A DNA stretch of 64,000 nucleotides from Alteraurantiacibacter hainanensis (GTDB lineage Bacteria > Pseudomonadota > Alphaproteobacteria > Sphingomonadales > Sphingomonadaceae). Under the pieces are notes generated by a model that had not been told where the DNA came from, did not search any database, and saw only the letters and a list, made by a program, of their open reading frames with translations. How positions within the stretch are numbered: the first letter of the stretch is position 1; each line of letters begins with the position of its first letter. The DNA lies in assembly GCF_036321025.1 (NCBI RefSeq), contig NZ_JAZAPB010000002.1, positions 1,612,001 to 1,676,000 of the forward strand, in the 5' to 3' direction. The position numbers and the translations under genes are program-made. Positions 1 through 9,039 of the stretch are shown here, one piece after another.

Positions 1-685
1 CCAGAGCGCCGCCGACCTCGTCCGCAGCGAGAAGTTCGCCGGCGTTGTCCGGCTTCACCGATCCGCCGTAGAGAATGCGGACAGCCTGACCTTCCTCGCC
101 GAACATCGCGACAAGCTTCTCGCGAATGTGGCGGTGCATGGCACCGATATCCTCGACGGTCGGCGTGCGGCCCGTGCCGATGGCCCATACGGGTTCGTAG
201 GCCACGGTAATCTTCTCGGCGACGCCATCGCCGCCTGGCAGGGAGCCGCTGAGCTGCTGTTCGACCACGCTTTCGGCCTTGCCGGCATCCCGCTCGTCTT
301 CCGTTTCGCCAACGCAGACGATCACGTTCATGCCCGCAGCGATTGCCGCCTCGGCCTTTTCCTTGACCAGGGCATCGCTTTCCTTGTGGTTGGCGCGACG
401 TTCCGAGTGGCCGACGATGGTGAAACCGGCACCGGCATCCTTTACCATCGCGGCGGAGACGTCTCCGGTATGCGCGCCGCCATCGGCCGGGTGCACATCC
501 TGCGCCCCGATACCGATCAGGTTCGCTTCCTTGCGCGTGGCGTGGATCAGCGTGAACGGCGGGGCCAGAGCCACTTCGACCTTCAGAAGCCGCTCCGCAG
601 CCCGATCGATGGCGCGCGCTTCGGCCAGCATGGCGCGGGTGCCGTGCATTTTCCAGTTGCCGACGATGTAGGGTCGATTGGACAT
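1..685 (-). CDS. tpiA: Triosephosphate isomerase (3' end outside window)
   Basis: Interconverts dihydroxyacetone phosphate and glyceraldehyde 3-phosphate in the cytosol (glycolysis/gluconeogenesis). The start ATG at 685-683 gives SNRPYIVGNWKMHGTRAM, carrying the active-site Asn and Lys. The catalytic His lies in IVGHSERR and the catalytic Glu in AYEPVWAIGTGRTP. The phosphate-loop stretch ILYGGSVKPDN is also present. About 228 residues are visible, so only the last 20 or so are missing of a protein that is usually near 250. It is divergent from ppiD across a 237 bp gap. Identity is certain. Confidence 0.97.
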   Translation of the reverse strand, partial: MSNRPYIVGNWKMHGTRAMLAEARAIDRAAERLLKVEVALAPPFTLIHATRKEANLIGIGAQDVHPADGGAHTGDVSAAMVKDAGAGFTIVGHSERRANHKESDALVKEKAEAAIAAGMNVIVCVGETEDERDAGKAESVVEQQLSGSLPGGDGVAEKITVAYEPVWAIGTGRTPTVEDIGAMHRHIREKLVAMFGEEGQAVRILYGGSVKPDNAGELLAADEVGGAL

Positions 686-763
686 GTTTCTGCTTTTTCC
701 GTGGATTTCAACTCGAACGCGGTGGGCGCCGAAACGCCCTTTTTGCCGCAAATACTCCGGAGC

Positions 764-798
764 GCGCTAGTCTGCCCTCCCCTGCTTGTCAAAGCAGG
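764..798 (-). promoter_or_regulatory. Putative tpiA promoter overlapped by an inverted repeat
   Basis: Read on the minus strand, a perfect TTGACA (792-787) is followed after 17 bases by TAGCGC (769-764), which is a poor -10. It lies about 80 bases upstream of the tpiA start. A perfect 7-bp inverted repeat, CCTGCTT-gtca-AAGCAGG (781-798), covers the -35 box and could be an operator or a chance hairpin. No -10 with a good score was found, so this is tentative. Confidence 0.35.
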
Positions 799-922
799 TT
801 TTGCACTTTGCGGGAAAGCTGTCGCAGCCTGTTGCGGGAGAGTCGCAGGGCGGATAAAGCGACCGCGAGACAAGGCGTGCATTTTCTCTGTCCGCCGCAC
901 AGCTACAGAAAACGATCGATCG

Positions 923-2857
923 ATGATTTCCTTTTTCCGCAAGTTTTTCCAGTCGAAGATCGGCGTCGGTGTGACGCTGGCCTTCCTTGGCCTGATCGCC
1001 ATCGCATTTGCCAGCTCGGACGTGGCCAACACCGGCATGTTCGGCGGGGTTACGGGGGGCGACCGCGTGGCCGTGGTCGGCGACCGCCGCATTTCCACGA
1101 ACGACCTGAGCACCAATGCGAACAACGCACTGCAGCAGGCGCGCGCACAGGATCCGACCCTTACGATGGAAGGATTCTTTGCCCAGGGCGGACTGGACGA
1201 GGTTCTCGATCAGATGATCAGCCGCGCGGCCATCGCGGAATTCGCGCGCAGCCTGGGTCTTCGGGCGGGCAACCGCCTTGTGGACAGCGAGATCGTCAAC
1301 ATACCGGCCTTCCAGGGGCTGGACGGCTCTTTCAGCGCGGATGCTTTCCGCGAGGCGCTGCGCCGCCAGGGCCTCACCGAAAGCACGGTCCGCGACGATC
1401 TGGCCATGGGCCTTTACGCCCGCCAGCTGGTCCTGCCGATCGGCTATGGCGCTGCCCTGCCAGACAGTCTGACCCGGCGTTATGCACAGCTGATCAACGA
1501 CACCCGCATCGGCAGCGCGGCTGCTCTCACGGCCGCGGCATTCGCTCCGGAAGGAGAGCCCAGCCAGGAGCAGCTCCAGGAATACTATCAGGCCAATCGT
1601 TCCGATTACATCAGGCCCGAACGGCGCACGCTGCGCTATGTCACCTTCGATATCGAAGCGGTGGGTGACCTTCCGGCGATCACCGATGAACAGATTGCCC
1701 GGCGCTACCAGCGCGATGCACAGGTCTATTCGGCCAGCCAGCAACGCGATTTCACCCAACTCGTCGTTCCCACCGAGGCCGCGGCGCAGGCGGTGATCGA
1801 CGAGGTGCGCGGCGGCGTGTCTCTAGAGGCCTCTGCCCAGTCGAAGGGGCTGAGCACCGTCAGCCTGACCGATCAGGATCGCCAGGCCTTTGCTTCGCAG
1901 ACATCCGAGGACGTGGCCGAGGAAGCTTTCGAGGCATCGCAGGGCACCCTCGTGGGACCGGTGCGCGGTGAACTGGGATGGTACGTGCTGCGCGTCGACA
2001 ATGTCACGCGCGTCAGCGGCAGGACGCTGGAACAGGCAAGCGATTCTATTCGCGAGCAATTGCAGGAAGAGCGTCGCCGTCTCGCGCTGAACGAACTCAC
2101 CGAGCAGCTGGAAGACGATTTCGCGGACGGCCGCAGCCTGTCCGAAGCCGCAGAGCAGCTGGGTCTGGAAATTTCCACCACCCCGCCGATCACGGCGGAT
2201 GGCCGCATCTATGGCACCCAGGAAAGCGTTCCGGCGGAGCTTTCGCGGGTCGTCGATTTCGCGTTCCAGATGGAAGAAGGCAGCGACCCTGCGCTGACGG
2301 AGATCGTTCCGGGCGAACAGTTCCTGATGTTCGAGGTTTCGCAGGTTACTCGCAGCGCCGCCGCGCCGCTTGCCGAAATCCGCAGCGAGGTAACGGAAGA
2401 CTGGCGCCGGGACCGGGGCATGGCGGCGGCTGCCGCTGCCGCCTCGCGCATTCTCGAGCGTGTGGAAGGCGGAGCCACGCTGGCTGAAGCCGTCGCCGCC
2501 GAGGAAGTCGACCTTCCCGCGCCCGAGCCGCTGCGCATCAACCGCCGCCAACTGGCCGAGCAGGGCCAGCTTTCCCGCGCGAGCCTGCTGTTCTTCTCGA
2601 TGGCCGAAGGAACGGCAAAGCGCGTCCGCGTGCCCGAGGCGAACACCTGGTTCGTCATGTCGCTGGACGAGATCCAGACCGCGGACGTGGACGAGGGCGA
2701 TCCGGTCGTCGTCTCCACCCGGCAGCAGCTCGCGCAGGCCGCTGGCGAGGAATACCTGCAGCAGTTCCTGGCCGGTGCGGAAGAGACTTTCGAGGTCGAA
2801 ATCAACCAGACCGCCGTCGATGCCGTTCGCGCCCAGCTGACCGGTTCCCTGAACTAG
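923..2857 (+). CDS. ppiD: PpiD-type peptidyl-prolyl isomerase / periplasmic folding factor
   Basis: A 644-residue inner-membrane-anchored chaperone with a parvulin-like domain. The chosen ATG gives MISFFRKFFQSKIGVGVTLA, a short basic cytoplasmic tail followed by one membrane segment (about residues 12-32). A SurA/PpiD N-terminal region follows (about 45-190), then a parvulin region (about 270-370, around GPVRGELGWYVLRVDNV) and a long helical C-terminal half. The open frame extends upstream to 128, but that part overlaps tpiA in antisense and lacks protein character. The gene ends 10 bases before trpE, so the two are probably cotranscribed. This order is common in Sphingomonadales. Confidence 0.9.
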   Translation: MISFFRKFFQSKIGVGVTLAFLGLIAIAFASSDVANTGMFGGVTGGDRVAVVGDRRISTNDLSTNANNALQQARAQDPTLTMEGFFAQGGLDEVLDQMISRAAIAEFARSLGLRAGNRLVDSEIVNIPAFQGLDGSFSADAFREALRRQGLTESTVRDDLAMGLYARQLVLPIGYGAALPDSLTRRYAQLINDTRIGSAAALTAAAFAPEGEPSQEQLQEYYQANRSDYIRPERRTLRYVTFDIEAVGDLPAITDEQIARRYQRDAQVYSASQQRDFTQLVVPTEAAAQAVIDEVRGGVSLEASAQSKGLSTVSLTDQDRQAFASQTSEDVAEEAFEASQGTLVGPVRGELGWYVLRVDNVTRVSGRTLEQASDSIREQLQEERRRLALNELTEQLEDDFADGRSLSEAAEQLGLEISTTPPITADGRIYGTQESVPAELSRVVDFAFQMEEGSDPALTEIVPGEQFLMFEVSQVTRSAAAPLAEIRSEVTEDWRRDRGMAAAAAAASRILERVEGGATLAEAVAAEEVDLPAPEPLRINRRQLAEQGQLSRASLLFFSMAEGTAKRVRVPEANTWFVMSLDEIQTADVDEGDPVVVSTRQQLAQAAGEEYLQQFLAGAEETFEVEINQTAVDAVRAQLTGSLN

Positions 2858-2867
2858 GGGCCCGCGA

Positions 2868-4385
2868 TTGTCCGCCGCACTGCTCAATGCACAGGCCGCA
2901 AGGCGCGCGCTTGACGAAGGCCGCAACACGCTGGTGTGGCGGCGCGTGGTGGCGGACACCGAAACGCCGATCGGGGCAGCGCTCAAGCTGATCGAGCCGG
3001 GGCGCGGCGACTTCCTGCTCGAATCCGTCGAGGGTGGCGAAATCCGTGGTCGATACAGCCTGCTTGGCCTGGACCCCGACCTGATGTTCCGGGCCACCGG
3101 TGCAGCCGCGGAGGTCAATCGCGAATGGCGCCATGATCGTGAAGCGTTCGATCCGCTGGACGGCGATGCCATGGCGGAGCTTCGTGCCCTGGCGAATGCC
3201 TGCCGGATCGACATGCCCGAGGGGCTGCCGCCCGCCCTGGCCTGCCTTGTCGGCTATTTCGGGTACGAGACCATCGGTCTTGTCGAAGACCTGCCCCGCG
3301 CGCCGCAGAGCGAGCTGGATTTGCCCGACATGCTGTTCGCCCGCCCGGCGCTGGTGCTGGTGTTCGACGGGCTGACCGACGCGCTCTACGCCATCGCGCC
3401 GCTGTGGGCCGGCACCACGGATGCCGACGCCGATACCCGCATCGAGCGTGCCGGAGAGCGGATCGACGACGTGCTGAGGCGACTTGGCGGCAAGGTTCCG
3501 GAAACGCCGTGCCCCGCAGACTTGCCGGACGCTCACCTTAAGGCGGTGACCGCCCCTGCGGAATACGAGCGCATGGTCCTTCGCGCGAAGGACTACATCA
3601 CCGCCGGAGACATTTTCCAGGTCGTGCTCGCCCAGCGCTTCACCTGCCCCTTCCCGCTACCTCCGATCGCTCTCTACCGCGCCCTGCGGCGGGTAAACCC
3701 CTCGCCCTTCCTCTACTTCCTCGACCTTCCCGGTTTCGCCGTGGTGGGCTCCAGTCCCGAAATCCTGGTTCGCGTACGCGATGGCGAGGTCACGATCCGT
3801 CCGATTGCGGGCACCCGGCCCAGGGGCGCGACCGAAAGCGAGGACAAGGCGAACGAGGCCAGCCTGCTGGCCGATCCCAAGGAGTGCGCCGAACACCTGA
3901 TGCTCCTCGACCTGGGACGCAATGACGTCGGCCGCGTGGCCGGAGCCGACAGCGTGACGGTGACCGACAGCTTCACCGTCGAACGCTACAGCCACGTGAT
4001 GCACATCGTCAGTAACGTGGTGGGCCGTCTGGCGGAGGACCACGATGCCCTCGACGCCCTGTTTGCCGGTTTCCCTGCCGGCACGGTCAGCGGAGCGCCC
4101 AAGATCAGGGCCTGCGAGATCATCGCCGAGCTGGAGCCCGAGACCCGCGGACCCTATGCCGGCGGCGTGGGCTATTTCGCGCCGGACGGGTCCGTCGACA
4201 GCTGCATCGTCCTGCGCACCGCCGTGGTGAAGGATGGCACCATGCACGTTCAGGCCGGGGCCGGGATCGTCGCCGACAGCGACCCTGATTACGAGGCGGC
4301 AGAATGTCGTCACAAGGCCGGCGCCCTGATCGCCGCCGCGCGGGAAGCCATGGAGGTGGCTAGCGAACCCGGGTTCGGCCAGTGA
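2868..4385 (+). CDS. trpE: Anthranilate synthase component I
   Basis: Makes anthranilate from chorismate, using ammonia from the TrpG glutaminase; first step of tryptophan synthesis. The 505-residue length is normal. Chorismate-binding signatures include PIAGTRPRGATESED, LLDLGRNDVGRVA and GTVSGAPKIRACEI. The N-terminal LLES stretch, known in TrpE for tryptophan feedback binding, is present in GRGDFLLESVEGG. The start is TTG at 2868; no ATG or GTG lies between the ppiD stop and the conserved region. The 3' end overlaps the next gene by 4 bases. Its partner trpG is not adjacent but 1.8 kb downstream. Confidence 0.96.
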   Translation: MSAALLNAQAARRALDEGRNTLVWRRVVADTETPIGAALKLIEPGRGDFLLESVEGGEIRGRYSLLGLDPDLMFRATGAAAEVNREWRHDREAFDPLDGDAMAELRALANACRIDMPEGLPPALACLVGYFGYETIGLVEDLPRAPQSELDLPDMLFARPALVLVFDGLTDALYAIAPLWAGTTDADADTRIERAGERIDDVLRRLGGKVPETPCPADLPDAHLKAVTAPAEYERMVLRAKDYITAGDIFQVVLAQRFTCPFPLPPIALYRALRRVNPSPFLYFLDLPGFAVVGSSPEILVRVRDGEVTIRPIAGTRPRGATESEDKANEASLLADPKECAEHLMLLDLGRNDVGRVAGADSVTVTDSFTVERYSHVMHIVSNVVGRLAEDHDALDALFAGFPAGTVSGAPKIRACEIIAELEPETRGPYAGGVGYFAPDGSVDSCIVLRTAVVKDGTMHVQAGAGIVADSDPDYEAAECRHKAGALIAAAREAMEVASEPGFGQ

Positions 4386-5164
4386 GCCGGCTGCCGGCGA
4401 TCCTTTCCCTGCTGTTCCTGACGGCCTGCACGATCCGCGCCGATGGCGACGAGCAGGCGGCGCGCGATTCAATCTGCGATCCCATCGTGTTCGAGGATTC
4501 GCCCTTCACCCATTGCATCGCCGAGCCCGGCGAACATGCCATCGGCATGGATCTGTCGCCCGACGGATCCGATCGGCCCTACCGCTCGCTGGAGGCCCTG
4601 GCCGAGGGAGTGGACGAGGAAGACGGAGATATCGCGCTGGCCGTGAACGGCGGCATGTTCGATGGCGAAGGCCAACCCATCGGCTATTACGTCGAGGACG
4701 GCCTGCGATTGACGGTCCTCAACCAGAACGAAGGGCCGGGCAATTTTCACCTGCTGCCCAACGGCGTGTTCTTCGGCGCCACCGCAGAAGGCCCTTGGCG
4801 CGTCTGGGAAACCGAACGATTTGCCCGCGAGATCGAGGACCGTCCGCATTTCGCCACACAGTCCGGCCCCATGCTGGTCGCGAGCGGGCAGTTGCACCCC
4901 GCCTTCGATATCGACGGGACCAGTCGCAAGATCCGGAACGCGGTGGGAGTGGACGCCGCCGGCCGCGCGCATTTCGTGATCAGCGAGGCACCTGTGAGTT
5001 TCGGCAAGCTGGCGCGGCTCTATCGCGACGTGCTGAACGTCAACAACGCGCTCTTCCTCGATGGAACCGTCTCGCAGATGTGGGACCCTGCGAAGGGCCG
5101 CGTGGATACCGGCGCCCCCATCGGGCCCCTCATCGTCGTCACCGACAGAAAGACCGATCAATGA
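4382..5164 (+). CDS. Lipoprotein with DUF2233 / phosphodiester glycosidase-like domain
   Basis: A 260-residue predicted lipoprotein. The N-terminus MSRLPAILSLLFLTACT has a signal peptide ending in an LTAC lipobox. The remainder resembles the DUF2233 (NAGPA-like) fold, with ALAVNGGMFDGEGQPIGYYV, GPGNFHLLPNGVFF and FATQSGPMLVASG matching the conserved Gly/Asn-rich blocks. The substrate is unknown; relatives act on sugar phosphodiesters or exopolysaccharide. The GTG start overlaps the trpE stop by 4 bases, and the stop overlaps the next ATG (ATGA), so it is translationally coupled inside the trp cluster. A link to tryptophan synthesis is not evident. Confidence 0.8.
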   Translation: MSRLPAILSLLFLTACTIRADGDEQAARDSICDPIVFEDSPFTHCIAEPGEHAIGMDLSPDGSDRPYRSLEALAEGVDEEDGDIALAVNGGMFDGEGQPIGYYVEDGLRLTVLNQNEGPGNFHLLPNGVFFGATAEGPWRVWETERFAREIEDRPHFATQSGPMLVASGQLHPAFDIDGTSRKIRNAVGVDAAGRAHFVISEAPVSFGKLARLYRDVLNVNNALFLDGTVSQMWDPAKGRVDTGAPIGPLIVVTDRKTDQ

Positions 5165-6120
5165 GCAATTATCGAGACCTCTACCCGCCCATCGAACCCT
5201 TCGACAGCGGCATGCTGGAAGTGGGTGAAGGCCACTCGCTCTACTGGGAACGCGTGGGCACGAAGGGCGCAAAGCCGGCGGTCATGCTCCACGGCGGGCC
5301 GGGCGGGGGAATCAGCGAGGATCATCGTCGCCAGTGGGACCCCGATCTCTACGATGTCCTGCTGTTCGACCAGCGGGGCTGCGGCAAGTCGAAGCCCTTT
5401 GCCGAGATCGAAAACAACGACACCTGGCGCATCGTCGAGGACATGGAACGCCTGCGCGAAATGTGCGGGTTCGATAGCTGGCAGGTGTTCGGGGGCAGCT
5501 GGGGAGCGACGCTGGCTCTCGCCTATGCGCAGACCCACCCGGAACCCACCAGCGAACTGGTGCTACGCGGCGTCTTCCTGGGGCGGCAGAAGGAAAAATC
5601 CTGGCTCTACGGATACGGCGCCAGCGAAATCATGGCCGAGCAGTGGGATGCCTTCACGGGCCTGATCCCTGAGGCGGAACGCGGCAACCTGGTGAAGGCC
5701 TATCACGACCGTCTGACCAGCGACGACGAGGAAACCCGGCTTGCCGCCGTCCGCGAATGGTCCCTCTGGGAAGGCAATGTTGCCACGCTGCTTCCGAACG
5801 AGGAACTGCTGGACAGCTTCGCCGACCCTTCGAAAGCCGTACCCTTCGCGCGCATCTGCGCCCGCTTCTTCCTTGAAGATTTCTTCCTGGAAGAAGGACA
5901 ACTGCTTGCCGGTGCTCCCAGGTTGCAGGGCATACCGGGCATCATCGTCCAGGGGCGCCACGATATCTGCACACCGCCCGTCTCGGCCTGGGATCTGAAG
6001 AAAGCCTGGCCCGAAGCGGACCTGCGCATCGTCCACGATGCGGGCCACAGCGCGTCCGAACCGGGCATCGTGGACGGCCTTGTGCGCGCGACAGACGAAT
6101 TCGCTGGCAAATCCGCTTGA
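5161..6120 (+). CDS. pip: Prolyl aminopeptidase (alpha/beta hydrolase)
   Basis: Removes N-terminal proline from peptides in the cytosol (family S33). The 319 residues include the oxyanion block VMLHGGPGGGISEDH, the nucleophile elbow FGGSWGATLALAYAQ with catalytic Ser, the acid in GRHDICTPP, and the His in VHDAGHSASEP. The start ATG overlaps the preceding stop (ATGA). The frame is open further upstream, but that part is antisense-like shadow. It is inserted, with the lipoprotein, between trpE and trpG. Confidence 0.93.
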   Translation: MSNYRDLYPPIEPFDSGMLEVGEGHSLYWERVGTKGAKPAVMLHGGPGGGISEDHRRQWDPDLYDVLLFDQRGCGKSKPFAEIENNDTWRIVEDMERLREMCGFDSWQVFGGSWGATLALAYAQTHPEPTSELVLRGVFLGRQKEKSWLYGYGASEIMAEQWDAFTGLIPEAERGNLVKAYHDRLTSDDEETRLAAVREWSLWEGNVATLLPNEELLDSFADPSKAVPFARICARFFLEDFFLEEGQLLAGAPRLQGIPGIIVQGRHDICTPPVSAWDLKKAWPEADLRIVHDAGHSASEPGIVDGLVRATDEFAGKSA

Positions 6121-6151
6121 TCGCACGACCGCGAAAGGCAAAGGCAGGCGC

Positions 6152-6766
6152 ATGAGCGAAAGCCCCGACATTCTCGTTGTCGACAATTACGACAGCTTCA
6201 CCTTCAACCTCGTCCACTACCTCATGGAACTGGGCGCGAAGGTGGACGTGGTACGCAACGACGCGATCACGGCGCAGGAGGCGTTGAATACCGGCGCTGC
6301 GGGCATCCTTATCTCGCCCGGCCCCTGCACCCCGAACGAAGCGGGAATCAGCCTGGATATCGTGGCCGCCTGCGCAGAGGCACGCCGCCCCCTCCTGGGC
6401 GTGTGCCTTGGCCACCAGGCCATCGGGCAGTACTTCGGCGGCAAGGTGACCCGCGGCGGGCTGATGCACGGCAAGACCTCGCCCGTCGATCACGATTCCA
6501 CCGGCGTCTTCGAAGGCCTGCCCTCCCCCTTCACCGCCACGCGCTATCACTCGCTTATCGTGGAGAACATTCCCGACTGCCTGATCGTGAATGCCACAAG
6601 CGAGACACCGGGTCTGGACGGAACGGCCGTGATGGGATTCCGCCATGCGGAATTGCCGATCCACGGCGTGCAGTTCCATCCGGAGAGCATCGCCACCGAA
6701 CATGGCCACGACCTGCTGGCCAACTTCTGCCGGATTTGCGGCATCGCGCTGAAGGTCCCGGCATGA
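6152..6766 (+). CDS. trpG: Anthranilate synthase component II (glutamine amidotransferase)
   Basis: Hydrolyses glutamine and passes ammonia to TrpE. It is a 204-residue class I amidotransferase: the catalytic Cys is in GVCLGHQAIGQYFGG and the His/Glu pair in GVQFHPESIATEHG. ISPGPCTPNEAG is the oxyanion-hole region. The start at 6152 gives MSESPDILVVDNYDSFTFNL, matching the family N-terminus. It lies 31 bases after pip and overlaps trpD by 4 bases. In some organisms this subunit also serves 4-amino-4-deoxychorismate synthase; the position beside trpDC favours the tryptophan role. Confidence 0.95.
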   Translation: MSESPDILVVDNYDSFTFNLVHYLMELGAKVDVVRNDAITAQEALNTGAAGILISPGPCTPNEAGISLDIVAACAEARRPLLGVCLGHQAIGQYFGGKVTRGGLMHGKTSPVDHDSTGVFEGLPSPFTATRYHSLIVENIPDCLIVNATSETPGLDGTAVMGFRHAELPIHGVQFHPESIATEHGHDLLANFCRICGIALKVPA

Positions 6767-7755
6767 GCGTGCTCCCTCCCGTCGATCATCCGCTGAGCGA
6801 AGAGCAAGCCGAGCGCGCTTTCGGCGACATGCTGGACGGCAAGCCGTCCGAGGACGAGATCGCCCGCTTTCTTTCGGACCTGTCCGATCGCGGCGAACGC
6901 GCGGAGGAAATCACCGGGGCCGCCCGGGCCATGCGCGCGAGGCTGATACCCATCGAAGCGCCGGAAAACGCCATCGACGTCTGCGGTACGGGCGGCGACG
7001 GGCATCACACGCTGAATGTCTCGACCGCCGTCAGCCTCGTCGTGGCGGCCTGCGGTGTCCCGGTCGCCAAGCACGGCAACCGCGCAGCCAGTTCCAAGGC
7101 CGGTGCTGCCGATACGCTGGAAGCTCTCGGCCTCGACATGGATGCGGCGGGCCGCACGGCGGAGCATACCCTGCGCGAGATCGGCATCTGTTTCCTCTTC
7201 GCCAAGAACCACCACCCGGCCATGGCGCGCATCCAGCCCATTCGCCAGAAGCTGGGGAAGCGCACGATCTTCAACCTGATGGGCCCGCTTTCCAATCCCG
7301 CGCGGGTGCGTCGGCAGTTGATCGGCATTGCCCGGCCTGCCTACGTTCCGATCTATGCCGATGCGATGGCGCGGCTTGGCACGGAACGCACCTTCATCGT
7401 GTCTGGCGACGAGGGGCTGGACGAGCTCAGCCTGGATGAGGGCAACGAGCTGGCCGACGTTCGCGGCCGCGAGGTGTTGATGCGCCGGGTTCGGGCGGAG
7501 GATGCCGGTCTTGCCCACGCCCCGGTGGAGGCGATCCGCGGCGGCGATGCCGAACACAATGCGCGCGCGCTGGAGGCGCTGCTGATGGGGACGCCGGGCC
7601 CCTACCGCGACGCTGTGCTGTTCAATGCCGCAGGCTCGCTGATCGTGGCGGGAGAGGTCGAGAGCTGGGAAGAAGGCGTCGAGGAGGCTGGCGAAGCGCT
7701 CGACAAGGGCCTTGCGAAAGCCCTGCTCGACTGCTGGATCGCGGCGGCGCAATGA
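6763..7755 (+). CDS. trpD: Anthranilate phosphoribosyltransferase
   Basis: Transfers phosphoribose from PRPP to anthranilate, the second tryptophan step. It has 330 residues, the usual length. The PRPP-binding glycine loop VCGTGGDGHHTLNVS and the anthranilate-binding block KHGNRAASSKAGAADTLEALG are intact, as is NLMGPLSNPA. The start is coupled to the trpG stop (ATGA), and the stop overlaps trpC in the same way. Confidence 0.96.
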   Translation: MSVLPPVDHPLSEEQAERAFGDMLDGKPSEDEIARFLSDLSDRGERAEEITGAARAMRARLIPIEAPENAIDVCGTGGDGHHTLNVSTAVSLVVAACGVPVAKHGNRAASSKAGAADTLEALGLDMDAAGRTAEHTLREIGICFLFAKNHHPAMARIQPIRQKLGKRTIFNLMGPLSNPARVRRQLIGIARPAYVPIYADAMARLGTERTFIVSGDEGLDELSLDEGNELADVRGREVLMRRVRAEDAGLAHAPVEAIRGGDAEHNARALEALLMGTPGPYRDAVLFNAAGSLIVAGEVESWEEGVEEAGEALDKGLAKALLDCWIAAAQ

Positions 7756-8540
7756 ACAAGCTCGAGGAAATCTGCGCGACCAAGCGCGAAGAGGTGCGCG
7801 TTCGCAAGGCTGCGCGCACGCAATCCGATCTCGACCTGCTGGCGAAGCAGGCATCGGCGCCGCGCGGGTTTCAGCGCGCGCTGGAGGCCAAGGCCAGCGA
7901 CGGCTTCGGCCTGATCGCAGAGATCAAGAAGGCATCTCCGTCAAAGGGCCTGATCCGCGAGGACTTCCGCCCGCATCAGCATGCCATGGATTACGCCAAG
8001 GGCGGCGCCGCCTGCCTCTCCGTCCTCACCGATGCGCCCTATTTCCAGGGGCACGAGGATTACCTGATCGACGCGCGCGCGTCCTGCGCCCTGCCGGTCC
8101 TCCGCAAGGACTTCATGGTTGATACCTGGCAGGTTGCGGAAAGCCGGGCCATCGGCGCAGATGCCATCCTCATCATCGTCGCCGCGCTGGAAGACACGCA
8201 GATGGCCGAGATCGAGGCCGCTGCCCTGCATTACGGCATGGACGTGCTGGTCGAGGTGCATGACGAGGCGGAAATGGAGCGAGCCGCCGAGCGGCTCACC
8301 TCCCCGCTGATCGGGATTAACAACCGCGACCTTAAGACCTTCAGCACCGATCTGGCGACAACGGAGCGCCTGGCAAGGCTTGCTCCGGAAGGCAGCCTGC
8401 TTGTCGGAGAAAGCGGCATCAGCACCCACTCAGATTGTCAGCGCCTGGCGGCCTCGGGCGTGCGCTGCTTCCTAGTGGGCGAGAGCCTGATGCGGCACGA
8501 AGACGTCGAGGCGGCAACGCGCAAGTTGCTTCAGGGCTAG
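7752..8540 (+). CDS. trpC: Indole-3-glycerol phosphate synthase
   Basis: Closes the indole ring to form indole-3-glycerol phosphate. A TIM-barrel protein of 262 residues with AEIKKASPSKG (catalytic Lys), VLRKDFMVD (catalytic Lys), LVEVHDEAEM (Glu), GINNRDLKTF (Asn) and LLVGESGIST. It is not fused to TrpF. The ATGA overlap with trpD makes trpG-trpD-trpC a tightly coupled unit. trpF, trpB and trpA are not in the window. Confidence 0.96.
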   Translation: MNKLEEICATKREEVRVRKAARTQSDLDLLAKQASAPRGFQRALEAKASDGFGLIAEIKKASPSKGLIREDFRPHQHAMDYAKGGAACLSVLTDAPYFQGHEDYLIDARASCALPVLRKDFMVDTWQVAESRAIGADAILIIVAALEDTQMAEIEAAALHYGMDVLVEVHDEAEMERAAERLTSPLIGINNRDLKTFSTDLATTERLARLAPEGSLLVGESGISTHSDCQRLAASGVRCFLVGESLMRHEDVEAATRKLLQG

Positions 8541-8618
8541 GCTTGCCGGGAACCATTGCACGCGGCAGCGCTATAGATATGCGGCAGTTCAGCCCGCATA
8601 ATCGGCAAGGAGACGGCA

Positions 8619-8999
8619 ATGGGTATCTTCGGTTCCATCAAGGACGCGATCTTCGGCAAGGAAGCGAAAGCCCAGGAAGCGCCACCCACCAGCTCCACTG
8701 CCGGTTCGGGCGGGTTCGGCCGGGCCCAGGCAAAAGGCGAACCCATCGATGAGGTCGATGTGGAAGCGCGGCTGGACGCGATGGAGGGTTCTGACCGGCT
8801 GAACTGGCGCACGTCCATCGTGGACCTGATGAAGCTGGTCGGCCTCGACCCGAGCTACGAGAACCGCAAGGAACTGGCACACGAGCTTGGCGATGACGAC
8901 TATTCGGGCAAGGCCGAGGAAAATATCGCCCTTCACCGCCACGTTATGGACAAGCTGGCGGAGAACGGCGGCAAGGTTCCGCAAAGCCTGCGCAGCTAA
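8619..8999 (+). CDS. DUF3597 family protein
   Basis: A 126-residue protein of unknown function. It begins MGIFGSIKDAIFGKEAKAQE, the typical DUF3597 start, followed by a low-complexity Ser/Thr/Gly linker (about residues 22-40). A compact domain then holds VDVEARLDAMEG, WRTSIVDLMKLVGLDPSY and RKELAHELG, ending in a helix. AAGGAGA provides a good ribosome site. A TATAGAT stretch at 8572-8578 could be a -10 element but I found no matching -35. The gene lies between trpC and moaC on the same strand. Confidence 0.8.
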   Translation: MGIFGSIKDAIFGKEAKAQEAPPTSSTAGSGGFGRAQAKGEPIDEVDVEARLDAMEGSDRLNWRTSIVDLMKLVGLDPSYENRKELAHELGDDDYSGKAEENIALHRHVMDKLAENGGKVPQSLRS

Positions 9000-9039
9000 C
9001 GTGTTGCTCCGTCCGGGCGATCTGCGATAGGTCGCCTGC

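Noticed and set aside
128..922. Upstream open extension of the ppiD frame
   Set aside because: It lies antisense to tpiA, whose protein is certain, and its residues have no domain or signal character. The ATG at 923 starts a typical PpiD anchor.
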